Shown: positions 1 to 8,974 of the stretch, one piece after another
Position numbering within the stretch: position 1 is the stretch's first letter
Layout: each line of letters begins with the position of its first letter
Assembly (NCBI RefSeq): GCF_004827385.1
Contig: NZ_SRXN01000007.1
Span: 1-64,000 of the forward strand
Origin: Ensifer sp. MPMI2T
Lineage (GTDB): Bacteria > Pseudomonadota > Alphaproteobacteria > Rhizobiales > Rhizobiaceae
Length of the DNA stretch: 64,000 nt
Direction of reading: 5' to 3'
The notes under the pieces: generated by a model
Told to the model about the DNA's origin: nothing
Database searches by the model: none
The model's input: the letters and a program-made list of their open reading frames with translations, nothing else
Translations under genes and position numbers: made by a program

Positions 1-81
1 ACGTTCATCATCTCGTCGGTCATCGGTGGTCTTTCCATCAGGTTGGTCTTGAACAACCCGACCCTGCCGGAAAAACACTGA
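1..81 (+). CDS. C-terminal fragment of an unidentified protein
   Basis: The first 27 codons of the window read openly in frame 1 and end at a TGA at 79-81. The 26 residues contain a hydrophobic stretch (IISSVIGGLSI) and a polar tail ending in PEKH, so this could be the end of a membrane protein. The start lies outside the window and there is too little sequence to name a family. A chance open frame of this length is quite possible. Confidence 0.3.
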   Translation, partial: TFIISSVIGGLSIRLVLNNPTLPEKH

Positions 82-170
82 TGGCCACCTAATCCTCAGG
101 ACCTACACCACCTGACGGGACACGATCAAAGGCATCAAAGGCGCGCCCGGCTTTCGAGTGCGAGTAGAGT

Positions 171-267
171 AATTCCAGGAAAAGTGCGTAGCGATTTTCC
201 GTCCTGAATTGCGGAGTTTCAAAGAGCTAGATCACTTCACGTTTCAATGAACAATGAAATGATCTAG
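171..267. repeat. Intergenic palindromic repeat, Rhizobiaceae type
   Basis: Two imperfect palindromes lie in tandem. The first (about 171-210) starts AATTCCAGGA and ends TCCTGAATT. The second (about 226-267) has arms CTAGATCA and TGATCTAG with nearly matched TTCA/TGAA extensions. This architecture resembles dispersed intergenic elements common in rhizobial genomes (from memory). The stop codon of the leftward gene at 264-770 lies inside the right arm, so the repeat may also shape the 3' end of that transcript. Confidence 0.6.
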
Positions 268-770
268 TCGCCCGGGCTTCCGGAAGCCTCTGAGGATCGA
301 ACATCCTTCAATCCTTCTCGCTGACGCGACAAACCCAACATAACCTTTGCCGCGATCCACCATCGGGGCGCTCGGCGTCGTCGCATGCCTTCGCTCTTCG
401 CCTGCTCGACGTCGGCAGGTTCTGCTCTTCTAGCCGTAGGCTGAGCAAGGAACTCGATCCGTTGCATAAATGCGCTCCCGTCGAACCTTTTTGACGTTAT
501 CAATGGATCGTCGCCGGAAGGCTCTGCGTGCAGGAAAATCTCAAGATTGACTACGGGTATGGGGCGCATGCTGCGCAGGAAATCGATCTCCGGTCGCGTC
601 GTTACGGCGAAGGAGCAACTATCGGAACGGAGTGCATCAAAAACCTCCGGAACCGTCGACGCTGCGATCGACTCATGCCCACGCTCCGCCAGTTTTTTGG
701 CGATCATATTGGCCGCCGCCTTGGGCAGAAACACAAGAATTTTCTTGGGGCGAATGGCTTCTAAAGACAT
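264..770 (-). CDS. Hypothetical protein with receiver-like N-terminal half
   Basis: An open frame of 168 codons from ATG at 770 (MSLEAIRPKK). The first ~100 residues read like a response-regulator fold: a hydrophobic beta strand (KILVFLP) and alternating helices and strands. No aspartate sits where the phosphoacceptor would be, so phosphorylation is not predicted. The last third is basic and disordered (RRRRAPRWW). In-frame codons extend up to 818, but the added residues look non-coding. No partner gene is close, and the gene ends inside a dispersed repeat. The function is unknown; it could be a degenerate signalling or DNA-binding protein. Confidence 0.5.
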   Translation of the reverse strand: MSLEAIRPKKILVFLPKAAANMIAKKLAERGHESIAASTVPEVFDALRSDSCSFAVTTRPEIDFLRSMRPIPVVNLEIFLHAEPSGDDPLITSKRFDGSAFMQRIEFLAQPTARRAEPADVEQAKSEGMRRRRAPRWWIAAKVMLGLSRQREGLKDVRSSEASGSPGD

Positions 771-996
771 GGCGAGTTCCTCATACGGAGACGAAGAATC
801 TAGCCTTTGCCGGTGCAAGAGTGTGTTTTGTTTTATTTGGTTTTGTTGCGAGCCTCGCCCCCACTCGTCACAAAGCGACGGGACCTAGCGACTAAGCGGG
901 CTCGATATCCCATAAATTGCCACTCCGAACCGGTCCGGAAGCCCCCCGTCCTCTCGCGCGCCTCGTCGACGCGCTCGGACAGGTGGGCTTGTGCAA

Positions 997-2391
997 TCAC
1001 CCAGCGCAGGCAAAGTTACCAGTCGATTTCTTAGGCGCGGCGCCGCACGCCGCATGACCTTCGGCAGGAAAATCCATCTGTACCGAGAGCCCGTGCGGCG
1101 CGCGGTTCAGCAGTTCGATCGTGCCGCCATGTGCCCGCACGATGTCGTCGACGATCGAGAGCCCGAGACCGAACCCACCGCGGTCGGACGATGTTCGCGC
1201 CGTATCGGCCTTGAAGAAGGGTTCGAGCACCCGGGTACGCAAACTGACGGGAAGGCCCGGGCCGTCGTCGACAACGCTTATTCGCACGGTCCCATTTTCG
1301 AGCACCGACAGCTCAACCGATATCTCCTGAGCGAACTTGGTGCTGTTCTCGACGAGGTTGGTGATTGCACGTGCCAGCGATCGCGGTTTGCAGCGATAGG
1401 CGAAGCGTTCCGGCCCCACATACCTCACATCGAAGCCCACGTCGGAGAAGTCGGAACATACCGTCGCCAACAGACTGGGCAGGTCGGCGTTGACCGGTTT
1501 CTCGGCCGCCATCTCATTGCTGAGATAGGTGAGCGTATCGTTGATCATGTCGCTGAGAGCGGAGATATCTTTCAACAGCGCCGCTTTCAGCTCAGGTTGC
1601 GCCGAGCGCTCCGCGCGCAGACGCAGACGCGTCAGCGGTGTACGAAGATCGTGGCTTATCGCGCGCAACATGCGCGTGCGGTCATCAATCATGCCGCGCA
1701 CGCGGCTGCGCATCTCATTCAGCGACCTTGCCAAAGTTCGAATTTCCGCCGCGCCGCTTTCGTTGAAAGGTTTGTCAGGCCCGTCGTCGGGCCTTAACGT
1801 TTCTGCGGCTTCCGCAAATTCAAGGAGGGGAGCCGCAATCACCCGTGCCGCATAGAGCGACAGAAGAACCACCGGCAGGACAAGACCCATCAGCTGCAAC
1901 ACGATACTGACTTGCTGGTCGCTGATCCAGGCATCGGGAGGAGGTGGCGCGGGCAGAAACGCCAACGCTCGATCGTTACCGATCCCGACGACAAGCACAT
2001 CGTGAAGCGTTCCGGCTGAAGTCTCCGAGCGGAAAGCCGTTGCGGAGGTCGTCGGCAAATTGTCTCGGACAAGGCGACGGACGTCGTCAGCGGGAATTTC
2101 CGTCTCCACCTTCTGCGAAAGTTCCGCCGCCGACACCTCTTCTACCTGAAGCCCCGCCTTGGACATGGCATCCAGGATAGCGGCCTTCTGCTCCGCGGAA
2201 TCGGAAGCTCGAATCTGATCGATGACCATCTCGACCTTCAAAGCTGTCATGCGAGCGTAGGAAACGCTCTCAAGATCGTCGCGCAATACTAATTCGGAGA
2301 TCGTGCCCAGGATGACGAGGCCAATGACGGGGCCGATGGCCAAAGCCGCGATCTGCCGGTGGATGGAACCGATCCAGAACCGTTTAAACAT
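997..2391 (-). CDS. Two-component sensor histidine kinase, EnvZ type
   Basis: An inner-membrane sensor kinase of 464 residues. It has an N-terminal transmembrane segment (about 13-35), a periplasmic sensor region of about 130 residues, a second membrane segment (about 165-185), and a HAMP linker. These are followed by a HisKA box containing ISHDLRTPLTRL, whose His is the phosphoacceptor, and an HATPase_c domain with N, G1 and G2 motifs (NLVENSTKFA, DDGPGL, GFGLGLSIV). The ATG overlaps the stop of the upstream response regulator in a TGATG junction, indicating translational coupling. The family phosphorylates OmpR-type partners; the signal is unknown. The divergent MipA-like gene suggests an envelope or antimicrobial stress input (inference). 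Confidence 0.9.
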   Translation of the reverse strand: MFKRFWIGSIHRQIAALAIGPVIGLVILGTISELVLRDDLESVSYARMTALKVEMVIDQIRASDSAEQKAAILDAMSKAGLQVEEVSAAELSQKVETEIPADDVRRLVRDNLPTTSATAFRSETSAGTLHDVLVVGIGNDRALAFLPAPPPPDAWISDQQVSIVLQLMGLVLPVVLLSLYAARVIAAPLLEFAEAAETLRPDDGPDKPFNESGAAEIRTLARSLNEMRSRVRGMIDDRTRMLRAISHDLRTPLTRLRLRAERSAQPELKAALLKDISALSDMINDTLTYLSNEMAAEKPVNADLPSLLATVCSDFSDVGFDVRYVGPERFAYRCKPRSLARAITNLVENSTKFAQEISVELSVLENGTVRISVVDDGPGLPVSLRTRVLEPFFKADTARTSSDRGGFGLGLSIVDDIVRAHGGTIELLNRAPHGLSVQMDFPAEGHAACGAAPKKSTGNFACAG

Positions 2392-3128
2392 CAGCAAGCC
2401 TCGACCTTCGGGGTGAACACATATCCCCCCAGCCTGACCGTCTTGATAAAGGTCGGCTCGCGAACATTTGGTTCGATCTTCTGCCGCACGCGGCTGACAT
2501 GGACGTCGATGCTGCGTTCGACCGGGCCTGCAACGCCGGCATGGGTCAGGCGAAGAAGCTGCTCACGCGTCATGACGCGGCCCGGGTTGTGGCAAAATGC
2601 GAGAAGAATATCGAACTCGGCCGTTGTCATCGAAACCTGCACGCCATCCGGATTCGCGAGGTGCCGCAGGATCGGATCGATCTGCCAACCGGCGAACCGC
2701 ATGGCTGTGTGCTGCGAGGATCGTTCCGCTCCGTATGATGCGCGCCGCAACAGCCCTTTTATGCGGGCCATTAATTCCCGTGGATGAAATGGCTTGGTAA
2801 TGTAGTCGTCAGCTCCAAGCTCGATGCCGACAATGCGATTGATTTCATCGCCGAGCGCTGTGAGCATGACGATAGGGATGGTCGATGAGGCCCGCAGCCG
2901 ACGGCAGATACTGAAACCATCTTCTCCTGGCAGCATGGCATCGAGCACAACCAGATCGAAGGATTGCTTCCTCAGGATGGCGTCCATGTTAGCGGCTGAG
3001 CCAACCGCGGCAGCTTCGAAACCATTCTCCGTCAACATTTCGATGACCATCGCAGCGATCTCGTCGTCATCCTCGACAAGAAGAATGCGAGGCACTGTCT
3101 CTGGCGCGATGAGATGTTGAGCTGTCAT
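2391..3128 (-). CDS. OmpR-family response regulator
   Basis: A 245-residue regulator. The receiver domain has the acidic pair in LLVEDDDE, the phosphoacceptor in VVLDAMLPGEDG and the conserved Lys in YITKPFHPREL. The C-terminal Trans_reg_C winged helix contains the REQLLRLTHAG and RSIDVHVSRVRQKIE motifs typical of OmpR/PhoB DNA binders. The chosen ATG at 3128 follows a GAAGAG ribosome site; a TTG at 3143 would add five residues. It is first in a two-gene operon with the kinase and is transcribed divergently from the MipA/OmpV gene, a likely target (inference). Confidence 0.92.
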   Translation of the reverse strand: MTAQHLIAPETVPRILLVEDDDEIAAMVIEMLTENGFEAAAVGSAANMDAILRKQSFDLVVLDAMLPGEDGFSICRRLRASSTIPIVMLTALGDEINRIVGIELGADDYITKPFHPRELMARIKGLLRRASYGAERSSQHTAMRFAGWQIDPILRHLANPDGVQVSMTTAEFDILLAFCHNPGRVMTREQLLRLTHAGVAGPVERSIDVHVSRVRQKIEPNVREPTFIKTVRLGGYVFTPKVEAC

Positions 3129-3546
3129 GTGTTTGCTCTTCAAAGTGGGATCGAAAGTTGCCTAAGGCATGATGATCCATTGTCGCAAAAACAAGCCTAG
3201 AGTCACGTGGTGAAGATATTTTGATATGTTAAGCTGCGGCTGGACCGTAGCGAGGCGCCACCACGCCGTCGGCGTGCGACGATCATTGTCACTGGCGCCG
3301 AAAAGCACCAGCAAGCCATACCTTGACGAGTATTGCGGCGAGTTGTTTCGCTCTGGGCTGCACGCGAAATATGGCCGTCAGGAACCGGCGGGTCAGCGGC
3401 ATCGCCTTGGCAATATCTCTTAACATCACAAAACCCAAGTTAACGACGTCCTCCGAGATAGTGCGGCCGCGAGAGGTATGACGCACACGGCCTTCATACG
3501 TCGTCCGCGTCCAAGACTCTCGATCAGCCCTCAGGAGCGCATTCGA
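3129..3546. other. Divergent intergenic region, regulator / mipA
   Basis: About 420 bases separate the two-component operon from the outer membrane protein gene. Short open frames on both strands (for example 3289-3486, minus) have no ribosome site or recognisable product. The region should carry both divergent promoters, but no clear direct-repeat operator could be picked out by eye. Confidence 0.5.
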
Positions 3547-4413
3547 ATGTCATTGACCAAGTCCCTTTTAGTTCGTCCGCGGAGTGTCGCCATTGCTACC
3601 GGGTTCGCGGTGGTTGCTTGCCCCCTGTTCCAGGCACGCGCTGCCGACCTTTACGAGAGCGAGGCGGCCGCCATTCCTCCGTCGGAGAGCTTCGACAAAG
3701 GCCGCTTCGGTGGCATACGCCAAAAGCTTTCCGACTGGGACGTCATGGTCGGCGCCGGAGCCATCTATGTGCCCAAATTCGAAGGATCGGACGAGTTTGA
3801 ACTCGTCCCCATTCCTATGATCTCCGCAACCTTCGGTGATCGCGTCACCATCGATCCGGGCGGGCTGACGGTCGACGTATTGGAGTCCAACGGTTTCAAG
3901 TTAACGGTCAAGGGCGGCTACGACATGGGAGGGGGGCGCGATGAAGACGATTCCCCTCACATTAAAGGCCTTGGCGACATCGACGCCGGCGCTGTCGTTG
4001 GAACGCAGATCTCGTATGAATTGGGACCCATGGAACTTTATGCGTCTGTCGACAAGACGATTGGCGGCAGCGACGGTCTGCTCGGTGAAGTCGGAGCGAA
4101 CGTCTCCCATCACTATGATCGCTTTATCCTTTCCGCGGGCGCTTCCGCGACATTCGCCGATGACAACCATATGGAAAGCTACTTTGGCGTAACCGCTGCC
4201 CAGTCTGCACGGTCAGGCTTGCGGCAATACGATGCAGGTGCGGGTCTCAAGCGCGTCGACCTCGAAGCCTCCGTAACCTACATGGCGACGGAAAACTGGC
4301 TGGTCCGCGGCCAGGCAGGTGTCGGCTTCCTGACCGGCGACGCGAAGGATAGCCCGATCGTTCAGGACGACGTGCAGCCGTCAGCAATGTTGGTCGTCGG
4401 TTACAAGTTCTAA
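3547..4413 (+). CDS. MipA/OmpV family outer membrane protein
   Basis: A 288-residue protein with an N-terminal signal peptide ending near CPLFQARA-AD. The body is rich in alternating hydrophobic and glycine-containing strands and ends in an aromatic residue (VVGYKF), as expected for an outer membrane beta barrel. The spacing and motifs (VGAGAIYVPKFEGSDEFELVPIP, GLRQYDAGAGLKR) fit the MipA/OmpV scaffold family of about 250-290 residues. ATG 3547 is preceded by AGGAG at 9 bases; the longer frame from 3478 lacks one. The family is linked to murein-hydrolase scaffolding or outer membrane adaptation. The neighbouring two-component system probably controls it (inference). Confidence 0.85.
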   Translation: MSLTKSLLVRPRSVAIATGFAVVACPLFQARAADLYESEAAAIPPSESFDKGRFGGIRQKLSDWDVMVGAGAIYVPKFEGSDEFELVPIPMISATFGDRVTIDPGGLTVDVLESNGFKLTVKGGYDMGGGRDEDDSPHIKGLGDIDAGAVVGTQISYELGPMELYASVDKTIGGSDGLLGEVGANVSHHYDRFILSAGASATFADDNHMESYFGVTAAQSARSGLRQYDAGAGLKRVDLEASVTYMATENWLVRGQAGVGFLTGDAKDSPIVQDDVQPSAMLVVGYKF

Positions 4414-4885
4414 GAGACCAGCAGGCCACAGCCTGCCGCGTTCCTCTCCCAACCCCTCGAGCATCCGAACGACGTGACGCCCCGCATCCTCGCCGAGCGC
4501 GGCGGTCCGATCGTTAGCGAAGGGCCTCTACAGCGCCGCGCGTCTGATCAGACGCGCAAAGGTCGCTGTAGCACTTTGAATCGCTGCATGTCTTTGTCCT
4601 TAAATCGAGGGTCGATTTAAGGACAAAGACATGCAGTAGGTTCGACGCGAGCGCGCGCGCAATAGCACGCGCTGCTTTTCCCCGGCCGGACAGTTTTTCC
4701 GGCAAGTGATCGATAGACTGGCCAAGCCTGATAAATCGAGGATGAGAACTCGGCACAGCCGCCGTGCGAGCGGCACTGAAGCGCGTCCTCCGATTACCGA
4801 CCAAAGCAACAAGGCGGAGGGGAGCGGAGGCAAACTCGGTTGAATGCCTGCCAGTCTCCTCTTCAGTGAAGGAAGGCCGGTGCGG
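4414..4885. other. Gene-free spacer carrying a mosaic repeat
   Basis: 472 bases between the convergent ends of the MipA gene and the patatin gene. The only clear structure is the RIME-type element at 4528-4638. Downstream is a GC-rich tract with a CCGGCCGGAC...TTCCGGC inverted repeat near 4681-4703 that could help end the leftward patatin transcript. No coding frame is convincing. Confidence 0.5.
4528..4638 (+). repeat. RIME-type intergenic mosaic element, full length
   Basis: Two adjacent palindromes form the element. Palindrome A is at 4528-4571 (CTACAGCG ... CGCTGTAG around an inner GCGTCTGATCAGACGC core). Palindrome B is at 4584-4636 (CTGCATGTCTTTGTCCTTAAATCG and its reverse complement around a short loop). 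Similar elements occur at 27169, 63616 and, reversed, at 32779, with half elements elsewhere. This matches the rhizobial intergenic mosaic element described as two large palindromes. It lies between converging genes. Confidence 0.85.
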
Positions 4886-6055
4886 CTATCGCCACTGCGC
4901 CATCTGTGCGGCTGCCGCCCTGTCGGTGAACGACGGCCTGTCTTGCCACAGACTGCCGCTTGCCATTTTTGCGTACCCCAGGTCGTACACCGCGCGCATG
5001 TAATTGGTATTGAATGGGTCGGTCATGTCGTAGGAAACCTGCACATCGATCGAAGCCATGCGAAACCGAATGCCGGTCTTTTTGGCGTAGGCGTAGGTAG
5101 CCAACAGCGCGCTGCGTGTCTGCGCCTTGATGAGGAATGAACTCGCCCTCGCCATGACGACGAACGTATTGTTCGTGGTTATGGCGAATTCCGGCATGAG
5201 GGCGTTGTTGACGAGAATGTACATGTTGAACTTAGGCCCTTTGGGCCATTCACCCTCTTCCGCATCGGCAATCCAACCCTCCGGGATCGTCAGGATTTGG
5301 GAGGCCGCACCTCCGTCGGAGTGCATTTCCTCAAATATCCGCCCACCGGCTCTGGCCTTGATGAGCACAGCGGGGTAGAGGCCTGGTATGCTGGCCGATG
5401 CGATGATGATGTCCTGGAAGAGTTTCAGCGCGTCAGGCCGTTGGCTGTCGGCGATGGCACCCATGTTCCAGATCACCGCTCTTTGGGAATCGAGGTTCGA
5501 GGTCAAGACCAGCAACCGCCGTCCTTTGCGATGCTCCGCGGCGATCCTCGCCAGTGTCTCGCGCGTCAGATACCGTTCGACCATTTTCCGAAGCGGTTCC
5601 TGCTTGAGTAGACTTGCGCCCAGCAGGCCCTTGGGCAGAAATCTCACGTCGACCAACTCCTGGGCGACGCCGCTCGTATAGAGATCGACGAGCGCCTCGT
5701 CGTGGGCCGGCCCGAGAAAGGCATAAGGCGCAATCAACGCACCCGTGCTGACGCCGCTGACCATGTCGAATTCGGGCCGCTCCCCCCTGTCCGACCAGGC
5801 CTTCAGCGCTCCGACACTGAACGCGCCCCCGGCACCTCCACCCGACAATACGAGGTAGTTGATTTCGTTGTGTCTTAGGACAGGCAGCCAAGCACGTCCC
5901 TCGGGCAGACTCCCGCTCGAATCCGCGTAAATGCGGATATCTCCAAACCCCTCGACACTGGCTGCCGATGCGGCTTTTTGTTCGTAAGGAATACGGTCCG
6001 GCGCCATGCAACCAGCAAGAAACGCCAGCATGAGGATAGCCAACGGTCGAGGCAT
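4886..6055 (-). CDS. Patatin-like phospholipase lipoprotein
   Basis: A 389-residue protein with a lipoprotein signal: basic start, hydrophobic core and lipobox LAGC with Cys16. The patatin domain follows, with an oxyanion glycine loop SGGGAGG (71-77), nucleophile elbow GVSTG (Ser103) and the catalytic-dyad aspartate in a DGG motif (Asp248). Family members hydrolyse acyl esters of phospholipids or lipid-like substrates. The lipidated N-terminus places this one at the envelope. It is divergent from the RND efflux operon across a 363-base spacer and has no obvious operon partner. The substrate cannot be told from the sequence. Confidence 0.88.
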   Translation of the reverse strand: MPRPLAILMLAFLAGCMAPDRIPYEQKAASAASVEGFGDIRIYADSSGSLPEGRAWLPVLRHNEINYLVLSGGGAGGAFSVGALKAWSDRGERPEFDMVSGVSTGALIAPYAFLGPAHDEALVDLYTSGVAQELVDVRFLPKGLLGASLLKQEPLRKMVERYLTRETLARIAAEHRKGRRLLVLTSNLDSQRAVIWNMGAIADSQRPDALKLFQDIIIASASIPGLYPAVLIKARAGGRIFEEMHSDGGAASQILTIPEGWIADAEEGEWPKGPKFNMYILVNNALMPEFAITTNNTFVVMARASSFLIKAQTRSALLATYAYAKKTGIRFRMASIDVQVSYDMTDPFNTNYMRAVYDLGYAKMASGSLWQDRPSFTDRAAAAQMAQWR

Positions 6056-6418
6056 ATCTATTGCCTCTTTCTACCGTTCCGAAGAGACATCAAAGCGTCC
6101 GCCAGCCGTCCAGCAGGCCTCCGCGGATACTGTTTCCGCTCCGAAACCTGTTCGTCCGCCTTTGTAGTTCACAGCCAGATTCCTTCGAGATTGTCTCTGG
6201 CGGAACTAATTCCGATTCTATCGTTGGTTTGGGTTTGCTCTTGTTAAGAGTTGTTTCGCGCGGGAGCCACGCCGAGTATACGGTTACCGAGCACTTCGGG
6301 AGCCGAAGTGTCCATCTGCCCGGCAAACGCGCCTGACATGAAACTTAATCTATCTTAATCGATCTTCGACCCGGCCTCACATTCGATCCGCTACATCCCA
6401 TGCAGGAAAGTATGGGAC
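6056..6418. other. Divergent intergenic region, patatin / RND operon
   Basis: 363 bases with no supported gene between two divergently transcribed operons. Frames on both strands are short and lack ribosome sites. The right part contains a short direct repeat described separately; promoters for both directions must lie here. Confidence 0.5.
6344..6367 (+). promoter_or_regulatory. Direct-repeat operator candidate upstream of RND operon
   Basis: CTTAATC occurs at 6344-6350 and again at 6354-6360, with a partial third copy near 6364. The 10-base period equals one helix turn. Tandem half-sites with this spacing are typical of OmpR-family regulator binding. The site is about 55 bases upstream of the NodT-type start. 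Which regulator binds is not known. Confidence 0.35.
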
Positions 6419-7855
6419 GTGAGTACAATAATGAAGGCGGGCTACCGTAGAATCGTCGACATCGGCAGCATTGCGGCCTGGCTAGTCGTCTCAGGCTGCA
6501 CGGCCGTAGCCGATCTCAAGAAACCCGACGTTGAGATCGCAAATGTGTGGCATGTGACTTCCCCGCATGGCGGCCGGACCAGCGATCTTGTGTCCTGGTG
6601 GTCGACCTTCGGTGACCCGTCGCTGACAACCCTCATCGCACTGGCGCAGTCCGAGAGCCCCAGCCTGGAAGCCGCAGCAGCCGAGATCGAGGGCGCCCGC
6701 GCCACGCTGGCGTCCGCACAGTCTAACCTCCTTCCGGGGCTTAGCGGCTCGGCTTCGCTCGCGCGCTCGGGCACCGGCGGCAACGATACCAACAAAGTTG
6801 CGGCCTCAACCATGACGAGCGGCAGCCTCGACGCCTCCTGGGAGCTCGATCTCTTCGGCAAGACGCGGCAGAAAAGCGAGGCAGCACGGCTGAGGGTTGT
6901 CGAAAGGATCGCCGATTGGCACGGCGCGCGCGTATCGCTCGCCGCCGAGGTGGCCGACTACTATGTGCAATATCGTGCCTGCCGGCAACTTGAGCGGACT
7001 TATAGCGCTGAGCTCGCTTCACAGTGGGAGACGATCCGGGCAACCGAGATAGCGGCCACCTCCGGCTTCACGTCGAGCGGCGACCTTGCGCTGGCGCGGG
7101 CGAGCGCGGCTTTCTCCGCCTCGACACTAACCGCCCAGCGTGCCGAATGCGAGCTTCTCGTCAAGTCGCTCGCCCGTCTTAGCGGCGGCGACGAGCCTCG
7201 TCTGCGTGACCTTCTGGCGAAGGACAAGCCGGGAATTCCGATGCCGAGAACCCTCAAGCTCGCGGCCGTGCCGGCCGATGCCCTGCGGCAACGCCCTGAC
7301 ATCAACGCGCTGGAACTCGAGGTCGCTGCTTCACTCGCGGAGGTCGGAGCGGCCAAAGCCGATCTCTATCCGAGCCTCAGCCTCGGCGGCTCGGTGACGA
7401 TTGGCAGTTCTTCGTTAACGGGAAACTCGGCGCCCTGGTCCTTCGGTCCCGCCCTCTCGATCCCGCTCTTCGACGGAGGCTCGCGCCGCGCGGCGGTGGC
7501 GAGCGCGAAAGCCGCCTACGGTGTGGCGGTGGCCGCCTACAAGTCAGGCGTGCTGGATGCAGTCGCCGAAGTCGAAACCGCGCTCGTGCGGATCGACAGC
7601 ACGCGACGGCGCATCGGCGACGCCACGCTCGCGGCGCGCAACTACCGCGCCTATTTCGAAACTGTGGATTCGAACTGGAAGGCCGGAGGTGCGAGCCTTC
7701 TCGACCGCGAGGACGCCCGGCGTTCGGCTCAAGTGGCAGAGCTCGCACTCATTGAGATCCGTCGCGACGCGGTGCGCTACTGGATCGCACTCTACAAGGC
7801 ACTCGGTGGCGGTTGGGATGCGAACACCATCGCCCCTGGAAATGACCAGAAATGA
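6419..7855 (+). CDS. RND efflux outer membrane lipoprotein, NodT family
   Basis: A 478-residue TolC-like outer membrane factor. The N-terminus carries a lipoprotein signal with lipobox VSGC. Two OEP repeats follow, seen in the duplicated helix-rich pattern (SLEAAAAEIEGARATLASAQSNLLP and ALELEVAASLAEVGAAKADLYPSL type stretches). The family makes trimeric channel-tunnels that export substrates delivered by an adaptor and pump. The GTG start at 6419 is preceded by AGGAAAG at 8 bases; ATG at 6431 is an alternative. It is the first gene of a three-gene efflux operon. The substrate cannot be deduced. Confidence 0.92.
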   Translation: MSTIMKAGYRRIVDIGSIAAWLVVSGCTAVADLKKPDVEIANVWHVTSPHGGRTSDLVSWWSTFGDPSLTTLIALAQSESPSLEAAAAEIEGARATLASAQSNLLPGLSGSASLARSGTGGNDTNKVAASTMTSGSLDASWELDLFGKTRQKSEAARLRVVERIADWHGARVSLAAEVADYYVQYRACRQLERTYSAELASQWETIRATEIAATSGFTSSGDLALARASAAFSASTLTAQRAECELLVKSLARLSGGDEPRLRDLLAKDKPGIPMPRTLKLAAVPADALRQRPDINALELEVAASLAEVGAAKADLYPSLSLGGSVTIGSSSLTGNSAPWSFGPALSIPLFDGGSRRAAVASAKAAYGVAVAAYKSGVLDAVAEVETALVRIDSTRRRIGDATLAARNYRAYFETVDSNWKAGGASLLDREDARRSAQVAELALIEIRRDAVRYWIALYKALGGGWDANTIAPGNDQK

Positions 7856-7876
7856 TCAAAAAGGAAACCAGCTCTG

Positions 7877-8974
7877 ATGCGAGCGAGACCCATTCTTGTT
7901 GCTCTTTTCCTGAGCGTGAATCTTGGTTCCAAGGCAAATCCCGTGCTCGCGCAACAGAACGAGACGGCAGCGCTCACGGTGGCCGTAGCAAAGCCTGCCG
8001 AACGCCGATGGCCTGAAACCGTACCGGCCAGCGGTTGGCTGAAACCCTGGCATGAGGCGATCATCGCCGCGGAAATCGATGGCCTGCGTGTGACCGATGT
8101 TCTTGTCGATGTCGGCTCAGTCGTCTTGAAGGGTCAACCCCTCGTCCGGCTTGCCGATGAATCCGTGCGTGCCGACCTGCGTAATCAGGAGGCGGTGCTG
8201 GCAAGCGCCAGGGCCGACCTCGCCAAAGCGAGGGCAAATGCCGACCGGGCGCGCAAGGTGCGGAGAAGCGGCGCGCTTTCGGAGGAGAGAGTCAGCGAAT
8301 ATCTGATCGCCGAACAGACGGCGGCCGCGGGAGTCGAAGCCGCCGAGGCCTTGCTTGAAAGCCAGAAGATCAAGCTCGCCAAGACAACGATCCTGGCCGC
8401 GGATGACGGGCTGATCACCGCCCGCTCCGCCCAGCTCGGCGCCGTCGTCTCCTCCGGCATGGAACTGTTCCGACTCAATCGCCAGCAACGTGTCGAGTGG
8501 CAGGCGGAAGTGTCCGCACGCTATTTGCCACGCATCAGGGAAGGCCTGACCGCCACGATCGTTGGTCCTGGCGATCGGCGCATCAAGGGGACCATTCGGC
8601 TGGTCGGCCCGACGGTCAGCACCGATACCGGTCGGGCACTCGTCTATGTCTCGCTGCCGGCCGCGTCGCGCCCGCCTATTGGCCTTTACGTCACCGGCCA
8701 GATCGAGCTTGAGACCACGGCGGCGCTCACCGTGCCCGAGACGGCGCTCGTCCTGCGTGACGGCATCGCTTACGTCTTCACCGTGGGTAAAGACGAACGC
8801 GCGTCACGCGTTCGTGTGGAAACCGGTCGTCGCAATGGGAGCGAAGTGGAAATCCTCTCGGGCATCGACCGCTCGACCGATGTCGTTATGACGGGCGGCG
8901 CTTTCCTGTCGGACAGGGCGTTAATCCGGTTGGCGGGAGACGCGCTCGTGCAGCTAGAGCGAGAATCGCGATGA
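7877..8974 (+). CDS. RND efflux periplasmic adaptor (membrane fusion protein)
   Basis: A 365-residue HlyD/AcrA-type adaptor. It has a signal peptide ending near PVLAQ, then a lipoyl/barrel-sandwich half (VPASGWLKPWHEAIIAAEIDG), an alpha-helical hairpin (about 95-165), the second lipoyl half (GLITARSAQLGAVVSSG) and beta-barrel/MP domains. It would bridge the NodT-like channel and the pump in the periplasm. The stop overlaps the start of the pump gene in an ATGA junction, so the two are translationally coupled. It starts 21 bases after the outer membrane component. Confidence 0.92.
   Translation: MRARPILVALFLSVNLGSKANPVLAQQNETAALTVAVAKPAERRWPETVPASGWLKPWHEAIIAAEIDGLRVTDVLVDVGSVVLKGQPLVRLADESVRADLRNQEAVLASARADLAKARANADRARKVRRSGALSEERVSEYLIAEQTAAAGVEAAEALLESQKIKLAKTTILAADDGLITARSAQLGAVVSSGMELFRLNRQQRVEWQAEVSARYLPRIREGLTATIVGPGDRRIKGTIRLVGPTVSTDTGRALVYVSLPAASRPPIGLYVTGQIELETTAALTVPETALVLRDGIAYVFTVGKDERASRVRVETGRRNGSEVEILSGIDRSTDVVMTGGAFLSDRALIRLAGDALVQLERESR

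Noticed and set aside
3289-3486. 65-codon minus-strand frame between the response regulator and mipA
   Set aside because: No ribosome site, no motif, and it occupies the region needed for divergent promoters.
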